64,000 nt of DNA. Source: Brachybacterium sp. SGAir0954 (lineage in GTDB: Bacteria; Actinomycetota; Actinomycetes; Actinomycetales; Dermabacteraceae). The stretch is taken from assembly GCF_005490785.1 (NCBI RefSeq), contig NZ_CP027295.1, forward strand, positions 2,542,001-2,606,000, written 5' to 3'. Below, in pieces: positions 9,714 through 19,154 of the stretch (its first letter is position 1; each line of letters begins with the position of its first letter). A model generated the notes under the pieces. That model did not search any database. It was not told where the DNA came from and saw only the letters and a program-made list of their open reading frames with translations. The translations under genes were made by a program, and so were the position numbers.

Positions 9714-10543
9714 CGGCTCTCTCCGTCCTGCTGGGGCCGGCCGCGGCGGGTGACCGCGCGGAAGGCGGCGGCCTCGCGGGCCGGGTCGTCGGTGGTCACG
9801 AGGGCCTCGCCCACGAGCACGGCGTCGGCGCCGGCGGCCGCGTAGGCCTCGACGTCCGCGACGCCTGCGACGGCGGACTCGCCGATCGCGAGGGGGCCGG
9901 CGGGGATCCGCCGCAGCAGCGCGGCGGCGCGGTCGAGGTCCACGTCGAGGGTGCGCAGGTTGCGGGCGTTGACGCCGACGATGTCGGCGCCGAGGGCGAG
10001 GGCGCGCTCGACCTCCTCCTCGGTGTGGGTCTCCACGAGGGCCTGCATGCCGAGGCCCGTGATCTGGTCGTGCAGGTCCCGCAGGAGCGCGTCGTCGAGC
10101 GCGGCCACGATGAGCAGCACGAGATCCGCTCCGTGGGCCCGCGCCTCGGTCACCTGGTAGGGGTCCACGACGAAGTCCTTGCGCAGCACGGGCACCTCGA
10201 CCCGGGCGCGCACGGCGTCGAGGTCCGCGAGGGTGCCGCCGAAGCGGCGCTCCTCCGTGAGCACGCTGATCGCGCTCGCCCCCGCGCCCGCGTAGGCAGC
10301 CGCGAGGACGGCGGGCTCGGGGATCTCGGAGAGCGCGCCCTTGGAGGGGCTGCGGCGCTTGACCTCCGCGATCAGACCCATGGTCGTGCCGTCGCCCGCG
10401 AGGGAGGCGCGGGCGTCCCGTGCCGGGGCGGTCGCCGCGGCGCGCTCCTCGACCGCGGCGAGGGGGACCTCGGCGCGGCGGGCGGCGAGGTCCTCGCGGA
10501 CGCCGACGATGATCTCGTCGAGGACCGTTCCGGTGAGGGTCAC
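9710..10543 (-). CDS. trpC: Indole-3-glycerol phosphate synthase
   Basis: Fourth step of tryptophan synthesis: ring closure and decarboxylation of CdRP to indole-3-glycerol phosphate. The 277-residue barrel has [13 protein letters not shown] with the catalytic Lys, [20 protein letters not shown] and AIGESAV. I chose the GTG at 10543 because AGGAG lies seven bases upstream and the family's N-terminus begins right there ([15 protein letters not shown]). It is a stand-alone TrpC with no fused PRAI domain. trpD and trpF are not in the window. A 44-base gap separates it from the DUF2752 gene. Confidence 0.96.
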   Translation of the reverse strand: MTLTGTVLDEIIVGVREDLAARRAEVPLAAVEERAAATAPARDARASLAGDGTTMGLIAEVKRRSPSKGALSEIPEPAVLAAAYAGAGASAISVLTEERRFGGTLADLDAVRARVEVPVLRKDFVVDPYQVTEARAHGADLVLLIVAALDDALLRDLHDQITGLGMQALVETHTEEEVERALALGADIVGVNARNLRTLDVDLDRAAALLRRIPAGPLAIGESAVAGVADVEAYAAAGADAVLVGEALVTTDDPAREAAAFRAVTRRGRPQQDGESR

Positions 10544-10587
10544 GGGTGCACTCCTGCAGGGGTCGGGCCGATCACGGCGGGGCCAGA

Positions 10588-11055
10588 TCAGGCGCCGATC
10601 AGGGACGTCGGGGCGATGAACCAGAAGGCCGGGATGTTGCGGAGCACCGCGAACACGAGGGCCAGCACGGCGAGGAGGACGACCACGACCTGCGGCGGCG
10701 GGCCGAGGGTGCGTCCCTGCACTCGCCGTGCGGTCCAGAGTACGAGTCCCGCGGCGACGACGGGCAGGGCGACCACGATGAGGACGTTGTTGCGCAGGGC
10801 GAGCAGCGGATCGCCGTCGAGCAGCGCGTGCACGGCGCGGGTGGCGCCGCAGCCGGGGCAGTACAGACCGGTGAGGTGGTACACCGCGCACAACGGGATG
10901 TCCGTGCGGAAGGGGTCGAACACCTGCTGCACGAGCAGGGCGAGGCCGGCGCCGCCGAGGGCGATGCCGAGCGGGAGCAGGGCGCGGTGCGGGCCGCGGG
11001 GCCGCGGGTCCTCCGGCGCGGGGAGGCCGTCCCCGGCCCGCACCGCGGAGCTCAC
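10588..11055 (-). CDS. DUF2752 family small membrane protein
   Basis: Unknown function. The 155-residue protein has three or four hydrophobic segments and the family motif [18 protein letters not shown], in which the paired cysteines of CPGCG lie at a membrane boundary, followed by a helix starting [13 protein letters not shown]. The motif suggests a metal or redox site, but that is inference. It lies inside the trp run between the HGxxPAAW protein (ATGA overlap at its start) and trpC, an arrangement I recall from other Micrococcales. DUF2752 genes elsewhere often sit beside unrelated membrane proteins, so the trp context may or may not reflect function. Confidence 0.85.
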   Translation of the reverse strand: MSSAVRAGDGLPAPEDPRPRGPHRALLPLGIALGGAGLALLVQQVFDPFRTDIPLCAVYHLTGLYCPGCGATRAVHALLDGDPLLALRNNVLIVVALPVVAAGLVLWTARRVQGRTLGPPPQVVVVLLAVLALVFAVLRNIPAFWFIAPTSLIGA

Positions 11056-11297
11056 GAGGTGGCGGCCGAGCGGGTGGGGCGCTTCTTCCCGAGGCCGACG
11101 ACGGACATGACGACGCCGGCGACGACGGAGAGCGCCGTGACGACGATGCCGACGACGAGCAGCGCGGGCATTCCGATGACCATGCCGAGCGCCGCGAGCG
11201 TGATGCCGATCACGACGCCGAGGCTGAGCGTCCAGGCGGCGGGGGTCTTGCCCTCGTTGTGCGGCGGGGGCGGCGGCACCGTGTAGGTCTTGGTCAT
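11052..11297 (-). CDS. HGxxPAAW-family small membrane protein
   Basis: Unknown function. The 81-residue protein starts [22 protein letters not shown]; the PAAW signature with an upstream His defines the family, here as [10 protein letters not shown] rather than HGxTPAAW. Two hydrophobic helices follow (about 25-45 and 50-70), then a basic tail [10 protein letters not shown]. The ATG at 11297 has GGAG nine bases upstream; a longer frame reaching into the TIGR02234 gene lacks hydrophobic or conserved content and is rejected. Conserved in the actinobacterial trp operon region, which may tie it to Trp supply or only to co-expression. Confidence 0.85.
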   Translation of the reverse strand: MTKTYTVPPPPPHNEGKTPAAWTLSLGVVIGITLAALGMVIGMPALLVVGIVVTALSVVAGVVMSVVGLGKKRPTRSAATS

Positions 11298-11315
11298 CGT
11301 CCAGCTCCGATCGAA

Positions 11316-11346
11316 GGCGTGGGGTACGGGGTCATTGTGCCACGCC
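11316..11346 (-). repeat. Inverted repeat over the TIGR02234 stop codon
   Basis: GGCGTGG and CCACGCC form a perfect 7-bp stem around 17 bases and bracket the stop codon of the TIGR02234 gene, just ahead of the HGxxPAAW start. It could slow RNA polymerase or protect RNA ends inside the operon, or be chance in a GC-rich region. Confidence 0.3.
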
Positions 11347-12192
11347 AGCGGGCGGATCTTCGCGGTCCGCGGGGCGTGCGGCGGGTCCTGACGCGGCGCT
11401 GTGACGCGGGTCATCGGACGTCGCGGGGACCTGCTCGTCCGCTGCGTCGGCGTGCTCCTGGGCCGGCGCGGGCTCCGCGTCGGCATCGGGGTCGGCGTCG
11501 TCGTCCGGGGGCTCGGTGGGGTCCTCGCCCCGGGTGAGGGCGTCCCAGGCGGCGGCCGGGTCCTGCTCCGGGTCCACGGCGCGGCGCGGGGCGAGCGTCG
11601 CCCGCGAGTAGCGGCTGCTCCCGCGGGGCCAGCGGCCGCCCACGACGAGCACGAGGACGCCCAGCAGGGCGAGCAGCGCGCCGCCGACGATCGCGGCGAC
11701 GGGCCAGGCGCTCGCGGTCGCGTGCAGCTCGACGCCGGAGATGCCCGTCGCGTCGGCGACCGCGCCGGCAGAGGCCGCCGTGGGGTCGCCGAGCATGCCG
11801 GCGGCGGCCACGACGGTGCCGATGCCCGCGAGGGCCAGCACGGGGCCGGTCACCCAGCGCACCCAGCGCGAGGAGAGGGAGGTCGCGGCCGCGGCCGCGA
11901 GGGCCACGAGCGACAGGGCGAGCACGGCCGGGGCGGCGTCCGCACCGGTCACGGGATAGGTCTGCACGGCTCCGGTGATGTCCGGGGCGGTGGCGGTCGC
12001 CCAGCTGGTGCGGGTGCTGCCGGCGACGAGGCCCGCGATGACGAGTCCGCCCAGGACCGCGCCCCGGCGGCCCGGTCCGCGGCGGCGGCCCGTCGGTCCG
12101 TCCGGGGCGCCGGTCGTGCGAGCCTCGACAGCGCTGTCTGCGCTGTCGGTGCGCTCGGGCAACGGCGCCGGGGTGGTGTCGTCGGCGCTCAT
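11332..12192 (-). CDS. Trp-operon-associated membrane protein (TIGR02234 type)
   Basis: Unknown function. The 286-residue protein has a basic N-terminus ([14 protein letters not shown]), then four hydrophobic segments at about 45-62, 85-108, 113-133 and 162-185, with a conserved-looking extracytoplasmic loop between the first two (TSWATATAPD). The cytoplasmic tail ends in a low-complexity acidic stretch rich in Asp, Ala and Pro (about 225-280). It sits directly after trpE with a four-base overlap. The family is found in actinobacteria next to trp genes; a role in tryptophan or anthranilate transport has no direct support here. Confidence 0.87.
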   Translation of the reverse strand: MSADDTTPAPLPERTDSADSAVEARTTGAPDGPTGRRRGPGRRGAVLGGLVIAGLVAGSTRTSWATATAPDITGAVQTYPVTGADAAPAVLALSLVALAAAAATSLSSRWVRWVTGPVLALAGIGTVVAAAGMLGDPTAASAGAVADATGISGVELHATASAWPVAAIVGGALLALLGVLVLVVGGRWPRGSSRYSRATLAPRRAVDPEQDPAAAWDALTRGEDPTEPPDDDADPDADAEPAPAQEHADAADEQVPATSDDPRHSAASGPAARPADREDPPAGVAQ

Positions 12193-13754
12193 GCGGGCCG
12201 CAGGGTCTCGGCGGAGGCGACGGCGCGCAGGGCGGCGGCCGCCTTGGACTGGGTCTCGCGATGCTCCATCGTGGGGACCGAGTCCGCCACCACTCCCCCG
12301 CCGGCCTGCACGTGGGCGGTGCCGTCCTTGAGCACGGCGGTGCGGATCGCGATCGCCATGTCCATGTCCCCGGCGAAGTCGATGTAGCCGACCGTGCCGC
12401 CGTAGACGCCGCGGCGCACCGGCTCGAGCCGGTCGATGATCGCCATCGCGGAGGGCTTCGGGGCGCCCGAGAGCGTCCCCGCGGGGAAGGTCGAGCGCAG
12501 CGCGTCGTAGGCACGGGCGTCCTCGCGGAGGCGGCCCGTGACCGTGGACACGATGTGCTGGATGTGCGAGAACCGCTCGATGTGCATGAAGTCGCGCACC
12601 ACCACCGTGCCCGGCTCGCAGAAGCGCTGCAGGTCGTTGCGGGAGAGGTCCACGAGCATGAGGTGCTCGGAGCGCTCCTTGGGATCGGCGAGCAGCTCCT
12701 CCGCGAGGGCCTGGTCCTCCTCCGGGCTCGCGCCGCGGGGGCGGGAGCCGGCGATCGGGTGGGTGGTCGCGGTGCGGCCGCGCACGGTCACGAGCGACTC
12801 GGGGCTCGCGCCGACCACGTCGATCGGGGCGCCGTCGGCATCGGTCGTGCGCAGCAGGAACATGTAGGGGCTCGGGTTCATGCGCCGCAGCACCCGGTAC
12901 ACGTCCAGCGGGTCGGTCGCCGTGGGCAGCGAGAACCGCTGCGAGGGCACGACCTGGAAGATCTCGCCGTCGACGATGTCGCGCACCGCCTCCTGCACCG
13001 CGGCCTCGTACTCGAGCTGGGCGGTGCGGGACTTCGGCTCGACCTCGCGCACGCCCGTGTAGGCGACCGCGCCGTCGCCGCCCGGGCCGCGGAGCTTCCC
13101 GCGCAGCGCGTCGAGGCGGTCCACGGCCGCGTCGTAGGCGGCGTCGACGTTGTCCGGGGAGCCGTCGATGTTCAGGGCGTTCGCGACGAGCAGCACGGTC
13201 GCGTCGTGCGCGTCGTGGACGAGCACGTCCTCGGCGAGCAGCATCGAGAGGTCGGGCAGGCCGATCTCGTCCGGCGGGGAGTCGGGCAGGCGCTCCCAGT
13301 AGCGCACCGCGTCGTAGGCGAGGTAGCCGACCATGCCGCCCGTGAACGGGGGCAGGTGCGGCAGCCGCGCGGCGCGGAAGGCGGAGGTGATCTCCTGCAG
13401 CGCCTCGACGGGCGTGCCGCCCTCGGCGAGGCCCGCGGGCACGTCGCCGATCCAGCGGGCGCGGCCGCCGGACTCGGTGAGCACGGCGCGGGCGCGGGCG
13501 CCGATGATCGACCAGCGGGAGTCCTCGCCCTCCCCGGCGGACTCCAGCAGGAACGTGCCCCGCGCGTCGGTGCCGCGGGTGATGCGGCGGTACAGGGAGA
13601 TCGGGGTGTCCTCGTCGGCGAGCAGCCGCAGGGTCACCGGGACGATGCGCTGGCGGGCGGCGAGGGCGCGGAAGGTCTCACGGTCGGGCTGGACGACGCC
13701 GAGGGCGTCCCCCTCGATCCCGCCCACGAGCTCGGGGTAGGACTCGGCGCTCAT
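12189..13754 (-). CDS. trpE: Anthranilate synthase component I
   Basis: Converts chorismate plus ammonia (from a TrpG glutaminase not in this window) to anthranilate, the committed step of tryptophan synthesis. The 521-residue protein has the N-terminal feedback element around FLLESAGEG (the LLES tryptophan-binding motif) and the catalytic chorismate-binding part with [31 protein letters not shown] and [16 protein letters not shown] at 13754 overlaps the hisI stop (ATGA), so no leader peptide or attenuator can sit directly ahead of it. Feedback inhibition by Trp is expected from the motif. Confidence 0.97.
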   Translation of the reverse strand: MSAESYPELVGGIEGDALGVVQPDRETFRALAARQRIVPVTLRLLADEDTPISLYRRITRGTDARGTFLLESAGEGEDSRWSIIGARARAVLTESGGRARWIGDVPAGLAEGGTPVEALQEITSAFRAARLPHLPPFTGGMVGYLAYDAVRYWERLPDSPPDEIGLPDLSMLLAEDVLVHDAHDATVLLVANALNIDGSPDNVDAAYDAAVDRLDALRGKLRGPGGDGAVAYTGVREVEPKSRTAQLEYEAAVQEAVRDIVDGEIFQVVPSQRFSLPTATDPLDVYRVLRRMNPSPYMFLLRTTDADGAPIDVVGASPESLVTVRGRTATTHPIAGSRPRGASPEEDQALAEELLADPKERSEHLMLVDLSRNDLQRFCEPGTVVVRDFMHIERFSHIQHIVSTVTGRLREDARAYDALRSTFPAGTLSGAPKPSAMAIIDRLEPVRRGVYGGTVGYIDFAGDMDMAIAIRTAVLKDGTAHVQAGGGVVADSVPTMEHRETQSKAAAALRAVASAETLRPA

Positions 13755-14167
13755 GCGGTGCGCTCCTCCGGGTGCAGGACCACGGCCTCCAGCTCCCCGC
13801 CGTCGAAGCAGGTGTCGGTGTCGCGGTGGCAGGCCGGGCCGATCTGGTCCACCTCGAGCAGCAGCGTGTCGCCGTCGCAGTCCAGGGACGCGGAGCGCAC
13901 GTACTGCACGTGCCCGCTGGTCTCCCCCTTGACCCACAGCTCCTGGCGGGAGCGGGACCAGTAGGTCGCGCGGCCCGTGGTGAGCGTGCGGTGCAGGGCC
14001 TCGTCGTCCATCCAGCCGACCATGAGCACGCGACGGCTGCTCGCGTCCTGGACGACGGCGGTCACGAGCCCCTGCGGGTCACGCTTGAGCCGGGCGGCGA
14101 GGGCGGGGTCGAGCCCGGGGGCCGCCGGTGAGGAGGCGGTGGGGGCCGCGGCGTCCGCGGCGCTCAC
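13751..14167 (-). CDS. hisI: Phosphoribosyl-AMP cyclohydrolase
   Basis: Third step of histidine synthesis: opens the adenine ring of phosphoribosyl-AMP. The 138-residue protein has [29 protein letters not shown], the metal-site aspartates in LDCDGDTLL, and the cysteines and histidine of ACHRDTDTC. It is monofunctional (no HisE domain). The GTG at 14167 overlaps the metK stop as GTGA; a roughly 25-residue Ala/Pro-rich N-terminus precedes the conserved fold. Linkage of hisI to trpE is usual in actinobacteria, usually behind other his genes that are absent here. Confidence 0.95.
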   Translation of the reverse strand: MSAADAAAPTASSPAAPGLDPALAARLKRDPQGLVTAVVQDASSRRVLMVGWMDDEALHRTLTTGRATYWSRSRQELWVKGETSGHVQYVRSASLDCDGDTLLLEVDQIGPACHRDTDTCFDGGELEAVVLHPEERTA

Positions 14168-15372
14168 AGGGCACGCTCCAGCTCGGCGACCCGATCGGTG
14201 CGCTCCCAGGTGAACTCGGGCAGCTCGCGACCGAAGTGGCCGTGCACGGCGGTGCGCGCGTAGATCGGGCGGAGCAGGTCCAGGGCGTCGATGATCGCGG
14301 CGGGGCGCAGGTCGAAGACCTTCTCGACGGCGCGGGCGATGAGGTGGTCGGCGACCTTGCCGGTCCCGAACGTCTCGACGTACAGGCCGACGGGGGCGGC
14401 GACGCCGATCGCGTAGGCGACCTGCACCTCGCAGCGGTCCGCGAGGCCGGCGGCGACGACGTTCTTCGCGACCCAGCGCATCGCGTACGCGGCGGAGCGG
14501 TCGACCTTGCTCGGGTCCTTGCCGGAGAAGGCGCCGCCGCCGTGGCGCGCCATGCCGCCGTAGGTGTCGACGATGATCTTGCGGCCCGTGAGGCCCGCGT
14601 CCCCCTTGGGGCCGCCGATGACGAAGCGGCCCGAGGGGTTCACGTGGAAGGTGACGTCCTCGACGTCCAGGCCGATGCCCGCGAGCTCCTCGAGCACGGG
14701 GGCGATGACCACGCGGCGCAGGCCCGGGTCGAGCTGCTCGCGCACGTCGACATCGTCGTCGTGCTGGGAGGAGACGACGACGGCCTCGACGCTGCGGGCC
14801 ACGCCGTCGGCGTCGTAGCCGATCGAGACCTGGGTCTTGCCGTCCGGGCGGAGGAAGGGCAGCACTCCGCTGCGGCGGGCCTCGGAGAGGTTCTCGGAGA
14901 GCTTGTGCGCGGCGTGCACGGGCAGCGGCATGAGCTCGGGGGTGTCGTTGCAGGCGTACCCGAACATGAGGCCCTGGTCCCCGGCGCCGAGGTTCGCGAA
15001 GGCCTCCGTGGAGCCGCCGTCGCGGCGCTCCCAGGACTCGTCGACGCCCGCGGCGATGTCGGGGCTCTGCGCGCCGATCGAGACCTCGATGCCGCACGAG
15101 TCCGCGTCGAAGCCCTTCGCGGAGGAGTCGTAGCCGATCTCGCGGATGACGTCCCGCACGATGCGGGCGACGTCGCTGTAGCCGGTGGTGCGCACCTCGC
15201 CCGCGACGTGCACGAGTCCGGTGGTCACCATCGTCTCGACGGCGACGCGGGCGCCGGGGTCCTGCGCGAGCATGTCGTCGAGGATGGCGTCGGAGATCTG
15301 GTCGCAGATCTTGTCGGGGTGCCCTTCGGTGACCGATTCGGACGTGAAGGTGCGCAGGTCGCTGGACGTCAT
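14164..15372 (-). CDS. metK: S-adenosylmethionine synthetase
   Basis: Makes SAM from ATP and methionine. At 402 residues it is full length, with [16 protein letters not shown], the hexapeptide GAGDQG, and the P-loop-like [20 protein letters not shown]. It overlaps coaBC by four bases but also has a TACCCT box exactly 7 bases before its ATG, so it probably has its own leaderless transcript as well as read-through from rpoZ-coaBC. The next gene, hisI, overlaps its stop, so this promoter may feed the whole his-trp-lgt run. No SAM riboswitch is present upstream. Confidence 0.97.
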   Translation of the reverse strand: MTSSDLRTFTSESVTEGHPDKICDQISDAILDDMLAQDPGARVAVETMVTTGLVHVAGEVRTTGYSDVARIVRDVIREIGYDSSAKGFDADSCGIEVSIGAQSPDIAAGVDESWERRDGGSTEAFANLGAGDQGLMFGYACNDTPELMPLPVHAAHKLSENLSEARRSGVLPFLRPDGKTQVSIGYDADGVARSVEAVVVSSQHDDDVDVREQLDPGLRRVVIAPVLEELAGIGLDVEDVTFHVNPSGRFVIGGPKGDAGLTGRKIIVDTYGGMARHGGGAFSGKDPSKVDRSAAYAMRWVAKNVVAAGLADRCEVQVAYAIGVAAPVGLYVETFGTGKVADHLIARAVEKVFDLRPAAIIDALDLLRPIYARTAVHGHFGRELPEFTWERTDRVAELERAL

Positions 15373-16658
15373 GCGTCCCAGGGTAGGACAGGCAGGCGCG
15401 GGACGAGCGCGTCGAGCACGGCGTGGGCGACCGTGACCTTGCTCCCGCTCGCCTCGCCGCGGATCTCCCCCTGGGCGTCGAGGATCCGCACCGCGTTGTC
15501 CTCGGCCCCGAAGACGCCCGTGGAGACGTCGTTGAGGACGAGCAGGTCCGCGCCCTTGCGTCGCGCCTTCTGCGCCCCGAGCTCGAGGGCGGTGCCGCCC
15601 TCTCCCCCGGTCTCCGCAGCGAAGCCGGCGATCACGGGCCGCGCCGGGTGGGAGGAGACGGAGCGCACCTCGACGCTGTGACGCAGGATGTCGCGGGTGC
15701 GGGCGAGCGCGAGCACGGGCACGGAGTCCGGCTGCGACTCGTCCTTCTTGATCTTGTCCCCGGAGCGCGAGGCCGCCGTGAAGTCCGCGACGGCGGCGGC
15801 CATGACGAGGGCGTCCACGCCGTCCAGACGGGCCTCGACGGCCTCGGCGAGCTCGGCGGCGCTGCCCACGTCCACGCGCTCGGCGCCGGGAGGGGTCTCG
15901 AGGTCGACGTTGGCGGCGAGCAGCTGCACGCGCGCGCCGCGGGCGAGGGCGGCATGGGCGAGCGCCCAGCCCTGCTTGCCCGAGGAGTGGTTGCCGAGAT
16001 AGCGCACGGGGTCGAGCTCCTCACGCGTGCCACCGGCGGTAACGAGCACGGTGCGCCCGGCGAGGTCGCGGCGCACGGCGCCGTCCTCGGCGCGCGGTGC
16101 GGCGAGCACGGCGCGCGCGGCGGCGAGGATCGCCTCGGGCTCGGGCAGTCGCCCCGCACCGGAGTCCGGGCCGGTCAGGCGCCCCACGGCCGGCTCGAGC
16201 ACGATCGTCCCGCGCTCGCGCAGCACGGCGACGTTCTCGCGGGTGGCGGGGTGCTCCCACATCTCGGTGTGCATCGCCGGGGCGACGACGACCGGCCCGC
16301 GGGTCACGAGCAGCGAGGCGGTGAGCATGTCGTCCGCCCGGCCGGCCCGCATCCGAGCGAGCAGATCGGCGGTGGCGGGGGCGACGATCGTCAGATCGGC
16401 CTCCTGGCCGTGGCGCACGTGCGCGACCTCGTCGACCTGCTCGAAGACGCTCGTGAGCACCGGATGGTGGCTCAGCGCCTCCCAGGTGGCACGGCCCACG
16501 AACTCGAGGGACGCGGCGGTGGGGACCACGCGCACCTCGGCCCCGACGCCGACAAGGCCGCGCACCAGGTGCGCGGCCTTGTACGCGGCGATGCCGCCGC
16601 CGATGCCGACCAGGACCCGTGCGCCGCTCAGATCCGCGGCGCGTCCCGGAGGAGTCAT
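15369..16658 (-). CDS. coaBC: Bifunctional phosphopantothenoylcysteine decarboxylase/synthase
   Basis: Two steps of CoA synthesis: CoaB joins cysteine to 4-phosphopantothenate using CTP, CoaC decarboxylates the product with FMN. The 429-residue protein has an N-terminal HFCD flavoprotein domain ([20 protein letters not shown], the AHVRHG histidine, [20 protein letters not shown]) and a C-terminal CoaB domain ([30 protein letters not shown]). The PAMHTEMW motif has His where the classical consensus has Asn, which I recall as the usual actinobacterial form. It follows rpoZ with a single spare base. Confidence 0.95.
   Translation of the reverse strand: MTPPGRAADLSGARVLVGIGGGIAAYKAAHLVRGLVGVGAEVRVVPTAASLEFVGRATWEALSHHPVLTSVFEQVDEVAHVRHGQEADLTIVAPATADLLARMRAGRADDMLTASLLVTRGPVVVAPAMHTEMWEHPATRENVAVLRERGTIVLEPAVGRLTGPDSGAGRLPEPEAILAAARAVLAAPRAEDGAVRRDLAGRTVLVTAGGTREELDPVRYLGNHSSGKQGWALAHAALARGARVQLLAANVDLETPPGAERVDVGSAAELAEAVEARLDGVDALVMAAAVADFTAASRSGDKIKKDESQPDSVPVLALARTRDILRHSVEVRSVSSHPARPVIAGFAAETGGEGGTALELGAQKARRKGADLLVLNDVSTGVFGAEDNAVRILDAQGEIRGEASGSKVTVAHAVLDALVPRLPVLPWDA
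15380..15385 (-). promoter_or_regulatory. -10 box of a predicted leaderless metK transcript
   Basis: TACCCT matches TANNNT and lies exactly 7 bases before the metK ATG, inside the last codons of coaBC. This spacing places the transcription start on or within a base of the start codon. No clear -35 is visible. Confidence 0.5.
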
Positions 16659-16659
16659 C

Positions 16660-17022
16660 TCAGAGCGTGAAGTCCGTGGACGGCGCCTCGGGGGCGTCGT
16701 CGCCGAGGACGAGCGGGGCAGGGGCGTCGGGATCCGGGGCGGCGGCCGCGGCGAGCTCCTCCTCGTCCACCTCGCGGACGGTCAGCAGGCCCTCGTCGAT
16801 CTCGCGCAGCGCGATCGAGAGGGGCTTCTCCTGGTTCTCGACGTCCACCAGCGGGCCGACGAACTCGAGCAGGCCCTCGGAGAGCTGCGAGTAGTAGGCG
16901 TTGATCTGGCGGGCGCGCTGGGACGCGTAGAGCACCAGGGCGTACTTCGAGTCGACGGTCTCCAGGAGACGGTCGATCGGCGGGTTCGTGATGCCCTCGG
17001 GCTGGGCGACGGTTCCGGCCAC
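16660..17022 (-). CDS. rpoZ: RNA polymerase omega subunit
   Basis: Small subunit that helps beta-prime fold and assemble. The 120-residue protein from GTG 17022 has the omega core [35 protein letters not shown] and [17 protein letters not shown], then an Ala/Pro/Asp-rich tail of about 30 residues. The GTG has AAGGGA eight bases upstream; a longer frame starting near 17124 is basic and unconserved and would read through the -10 box. It lies in the conserved order gmk-rpoZ-coaBC-metK. Confidence 0.93.
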   Translation of the reverse strand: MAGTVAQPEGITNPPIDRLLETVDSKYALVLYASQRARQINAYYSQLSEGLLEFVGPLVDVENQEKPLSIALREIDEGLLTVREVDEEELAAAAAPDPDAPAPLVLGDDAPEAPSTDFTL

Positions 17023-17059
17023 GGAAGTCCCTTCATCGAAAGTGTGCGTGCGACGGTCC

Positions 17060-17065
17060 AGGATA
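17060..17065 (-). promoter_or_regulatory. Candidate -10 box for rpoZ-coaBC
   Basis: TATCCT (TANNNT) sits about 38 bases before the rpoZ GTG and downstream of the gmk terminator hairpin. The same hexamer is found ahead of efp. No good -35 is seen. Confidence 0.4.
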
Positions 17066-17103
17066 CGCCCTGGAGCCGTGCGAGCGCGAGGCGTTCCGGG
17101 GCG

Positions 17104-17135
17104 GGGTCGGGTGAGACTGCGCACTCCCCCGACCC
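17104..17135 (-). terminator. Hairpin after gmk
   Basis: GGGTCGGG and CCCGACCC form a perfect 8-bp stem with a short GAG/CTC inner stem, about 30 bases past the gmk stop and ahead of the rpoZ -10 box. Probable end of the mihF-gmk transcript. Confidence 0.5.
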
Positions 17136-17166
17136 TCGCGCCTGGCCCGGTGCGCGGGGCGGATGA

Positions 17167-17757
17167 TCAGCGCCGGACGCCGAGGAGCGCGGCGAGCTCG
17201 TCCGCCGCGCGCTCCACCACGTCGTTGACGATGGTGACGTCGAACTCGCTCTCGGCGGCGAGCTCGACCTTCGCGGTCTCGAGCCGGCGGGCCCGCTCCT
17301 CCTCGTCCTCCGTGCCGCGTCCCACGAGCCGGTCCACGAGCGTGTCCCAGTCCGGCGGGGCGAGGAAGACGAAGTGCGCCTCGGGCATGGTCTCGCGCAC
17401 CTGGCGGGCTCCGGCGAGGTCGATCTCGAGGAGCACGGGCCGGCCGGCCGCGTGCATCTCCTCGACGGGGCCGCGCGGGGTCCCGTACTTGTTGCGGCCG
17501 TGGACCACGGCCCACTCGAGCATCTGGCCCTCGTCGACGAGACGGGTGAACTCCTCCTCGCTCACGAAGCGGTAGTGCACGCCGTCGATCTCCCCGGGCC
17601 GCGGGGCACGGGTGGTCGCGGAGACGGACAGCCAGATCTCGGGATAGCGCGCGCGGATCGCGGCGGAGACCGTGCCCTTGCCGACCGCGGTGGGGCCGGC
17701 GAGGACCGTCACGGGGGCCGGTGCCGTGGCGGCACCGGCCCCGTCGAGCGGCGTCAC
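17167..17757 (-). CDS. gmk: Guanylate kinase
   Basis: Phosphorylates GMP to GDP. The 196-residue protein has the P-loop [11 protein letters not shown], the GMP-binding [23 protein letters not shown], and [15 protein letters not shown] 14-residue N-terminal Ala/Pro/Gly lead precedes the fold. It overlaps mihF by four bases (ATGA), the conserved actinobacterial pair. A hairpin at 17104-17135 follows. Confidence 0.96.
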   Translation of the reverse strand: MTPLDGAGAATAPAPVTVLAGPTAVGKGTVSAAIRARYPEIWLSVSATTRAPRPGEIDGVHYRFVSEEEFTRLVDEGQMLEWAVVHGRNKYGTPRGPVEEMHAAGRPVLLEIDLAGARQVRETMPEAHFVFLAPPDWDTLVDRLVGRGTEDEEERARRLETAKVELAAESEFDVTIVNDVVERAADELAALLGVRR

Positions 17758-18080
17758 TCCGAGAAGTGCGAGACGAGCTTCTCCGCCTGATGGGAGCCGA
17801 GGCCCCGGATCTTGCGGGACGGGGAGATGCCGATCTCCTCCATGATCTGCTGCGCCTTGACCTTGCCGACGCCCGGGAGGGCCTCGAGCAGCGCCGCGAC
17901 GCGGAGGCGACCGATCACCTCGTTGGTCTCGGCCTCCTCGAGGACCTTCTGGATCTCCTCGCTGCGACGACCGGCGCTGTCCTTGAGCCGGGCCTTGATG
18001 GCGGCGCGCTCGCGGCGGGCCTCAGCGGCCTTCTTGAGGGCCTCGGCCCGCTGCTCGGGGGTGAGGGGAGGGAGAGCCAC
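17754..18080 (-). CDS. mihF: Actinobacterial integration host factor
   Basis: Nucleoid-associated DNA-binding protein of the mIHF/sIHF family, unrelated to proteobacterial IHF. The 108-residue protein begins [26 protein letters not shown], a helical basic segment, and carries the helix-two-turn-helix core [34 protein letters not shown] at 18080 has AGAGG ten bases upstream; the longer frame upstream has no conserved content. The mihF-gmk-rpoZ-coaBC-metK order is conserved, for example in mycobacteria. Confidence 0.94.
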   Translation of the reverse strand: MALPPLTPEQRAEALKKAAEARRERAAIKARLKDSAGRRSEEIQKVLEEAETNEVIGRLRVAALLEALPGVGKVKAQQIMEEIGISPSRKIRGLGSHQAEKLVSHFSE

Positions 18081-18237
18081 GGTTCTAACCTCTTCTGTCG
18101 CTGGTGGTACGCAGGAACCGGAAGGCCCCCGCACGTGGGAAGAGCGTAACCCCATCGACGTGTCGGAGCACACTGATCGCCCGAGGTGTCGCAGATCAGG
18201 GGCATGTGCACTCCCCCGGGGAGGCGTCCGGGACGCC

Positions 18238-18285
18238 GACGGGGCGGGCCCGGCGAGCGGTGATCCGCCCCGGTCCCGCCCCGTC
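18238..18285 (-). terminator. Long hairpin after the pyrimidine operon
   Basis: GACGGGGCGGG and CCCGCCCCGTC form a perfect 11-bp outer stem; after one mismatch CCGG/CCGG and an inner GCGG-TGAT-CCGC extend it. It starts 9 bases past the pyrF stop and is the likely operon terminator. Confidence 0.6.
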
Positions 18286-18293
18286 GCCGCGGC

Positions 18294-19154
18294 TCAGCTG
18301 TAGTCGGCCTGCAGGTCCTTCGCGCGCACCCGCAGGTCCTCGACCGACGGGCCCGCGGCGAGAAGCCCGCGGGACACCGAGACCAGCACGTGACCTGCGG
18401 ATTCACCGAAGACGTCGGCGAGCTCCGCGATGCCCGCGCCCTGGGCGCCGAAGCCCGGGGCGAGGAGCGGCACGCTCGGTGCGGCCGCGTCCAGGCCGAG
18501 GCGACGATAGGCGTCCCCCACCGTCGCGCCGACCACGAGCCCGACCGAGCCCCAGACGGATCCGTCGCCGCCGCCGCGCTCCTCGGCGTGTCGCGCCACG
18601 CCGAGCGCGACGCTCGTGCCGTCGGCCGCGATCGCGTGCTGCACGCCGTGCCCCTCGGGGTTCGAGGTCAGCGCGAGCAGGAACACGCCCTTGCCGTGCT
18701 CGAGCGCGAGGTCCACGGCGGGGTCCAGGGACCCGGCACCGAGGAACGGGCTCGCCGTGATGGCATCGGCCTCGAGCGGGGCGCCGGGGCGCAGGTACGC
18801 CTCGGCGTAGGCGCCCATGGTGGAGCCGATGTCCCCGCGCTTGACGTCGAGGATCGTGAGGATGCCGCGCTCCCGGGCACCGGCGAGCAGCTCCTCGAGC
18901 ACCGCCAGACCGCGGGAGCCGTGGCGCTCGTAGAACGCCGACTGCGGCTTGATCGCGGCGACCTGCCCGTCCACGGCGTCGAGCACCGCCCGGGAGAAGG
19001 TGGCCAGCCCGGCCGGGGAGTCCGGCAGCTCCCACTGCGCGAGCAGCCCCGCGTGGGGGTCCACGCCGGCGAGCAGCGGGCCGTGCTCCGCGACGGCGGC
19101 CTGCAGCCGTGCGCCGAAGCTCACCGGCCCGGTCGCCCCGGCCGTGCTGCTCAC
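18294..19154 (-). CDS. pyrF: Orotidine 5'-phosphate decarboxylase (type 2)
   Basis: Last step of UMP synthesis: decarboxylates OMP. The 286-residue protein belongs to the longer actinobacterial/type 2 subfamily, with [14 protein letters not shown] and the catalytic-site segment [21 protein letters not shown] containing the Asp-Lys-Asp residues, and [12 protein letters not shown] for phosphate binding. GTG at 19154 overlaps the carB stop (GTGA). It is the last gene of the pyr operon. pyrD and pyrE are not in this window. Confidence 0.95.
   Translation of the reverse strand: MSSTAGATGPVSFGARLQAAVAEHGPLLAGVDPHAGLLAQWELPDSPAGLATFSRAVLDAVDGQVAAIKPQSAFYERHGSRGLAVLEELLAGARERGILTILDVKRGDIGSTMGAYAEAYLRPGAPLEADAITASPFLGAGSLDPAVDLALEHGKGVFLLALTSNPEGHGVQHAIAADGTSVALGVARHAEERGGGDGSVWGSVGLVVGATVGDAYRRLGLDAAAPSVPLLAPGFGAQGAGIAELADVFGESAGHVLVSVSRGLLAAGPSVEDLRVRAKDLQADYS

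Noticed and set aside
13751-13800. A trp attenuator or leader peptide upstream of trpE
   Set aside because: trpE overlaps hisI by four bases, so there is no untranslated leader; no Trp-codon run was seen.
15372-15420. A SAM riboswitch ahead of metK
   Set aside because: The -10 box lies 7 bases before the ATG and the region upstream is coaBC coding sequence, leaving no leader.
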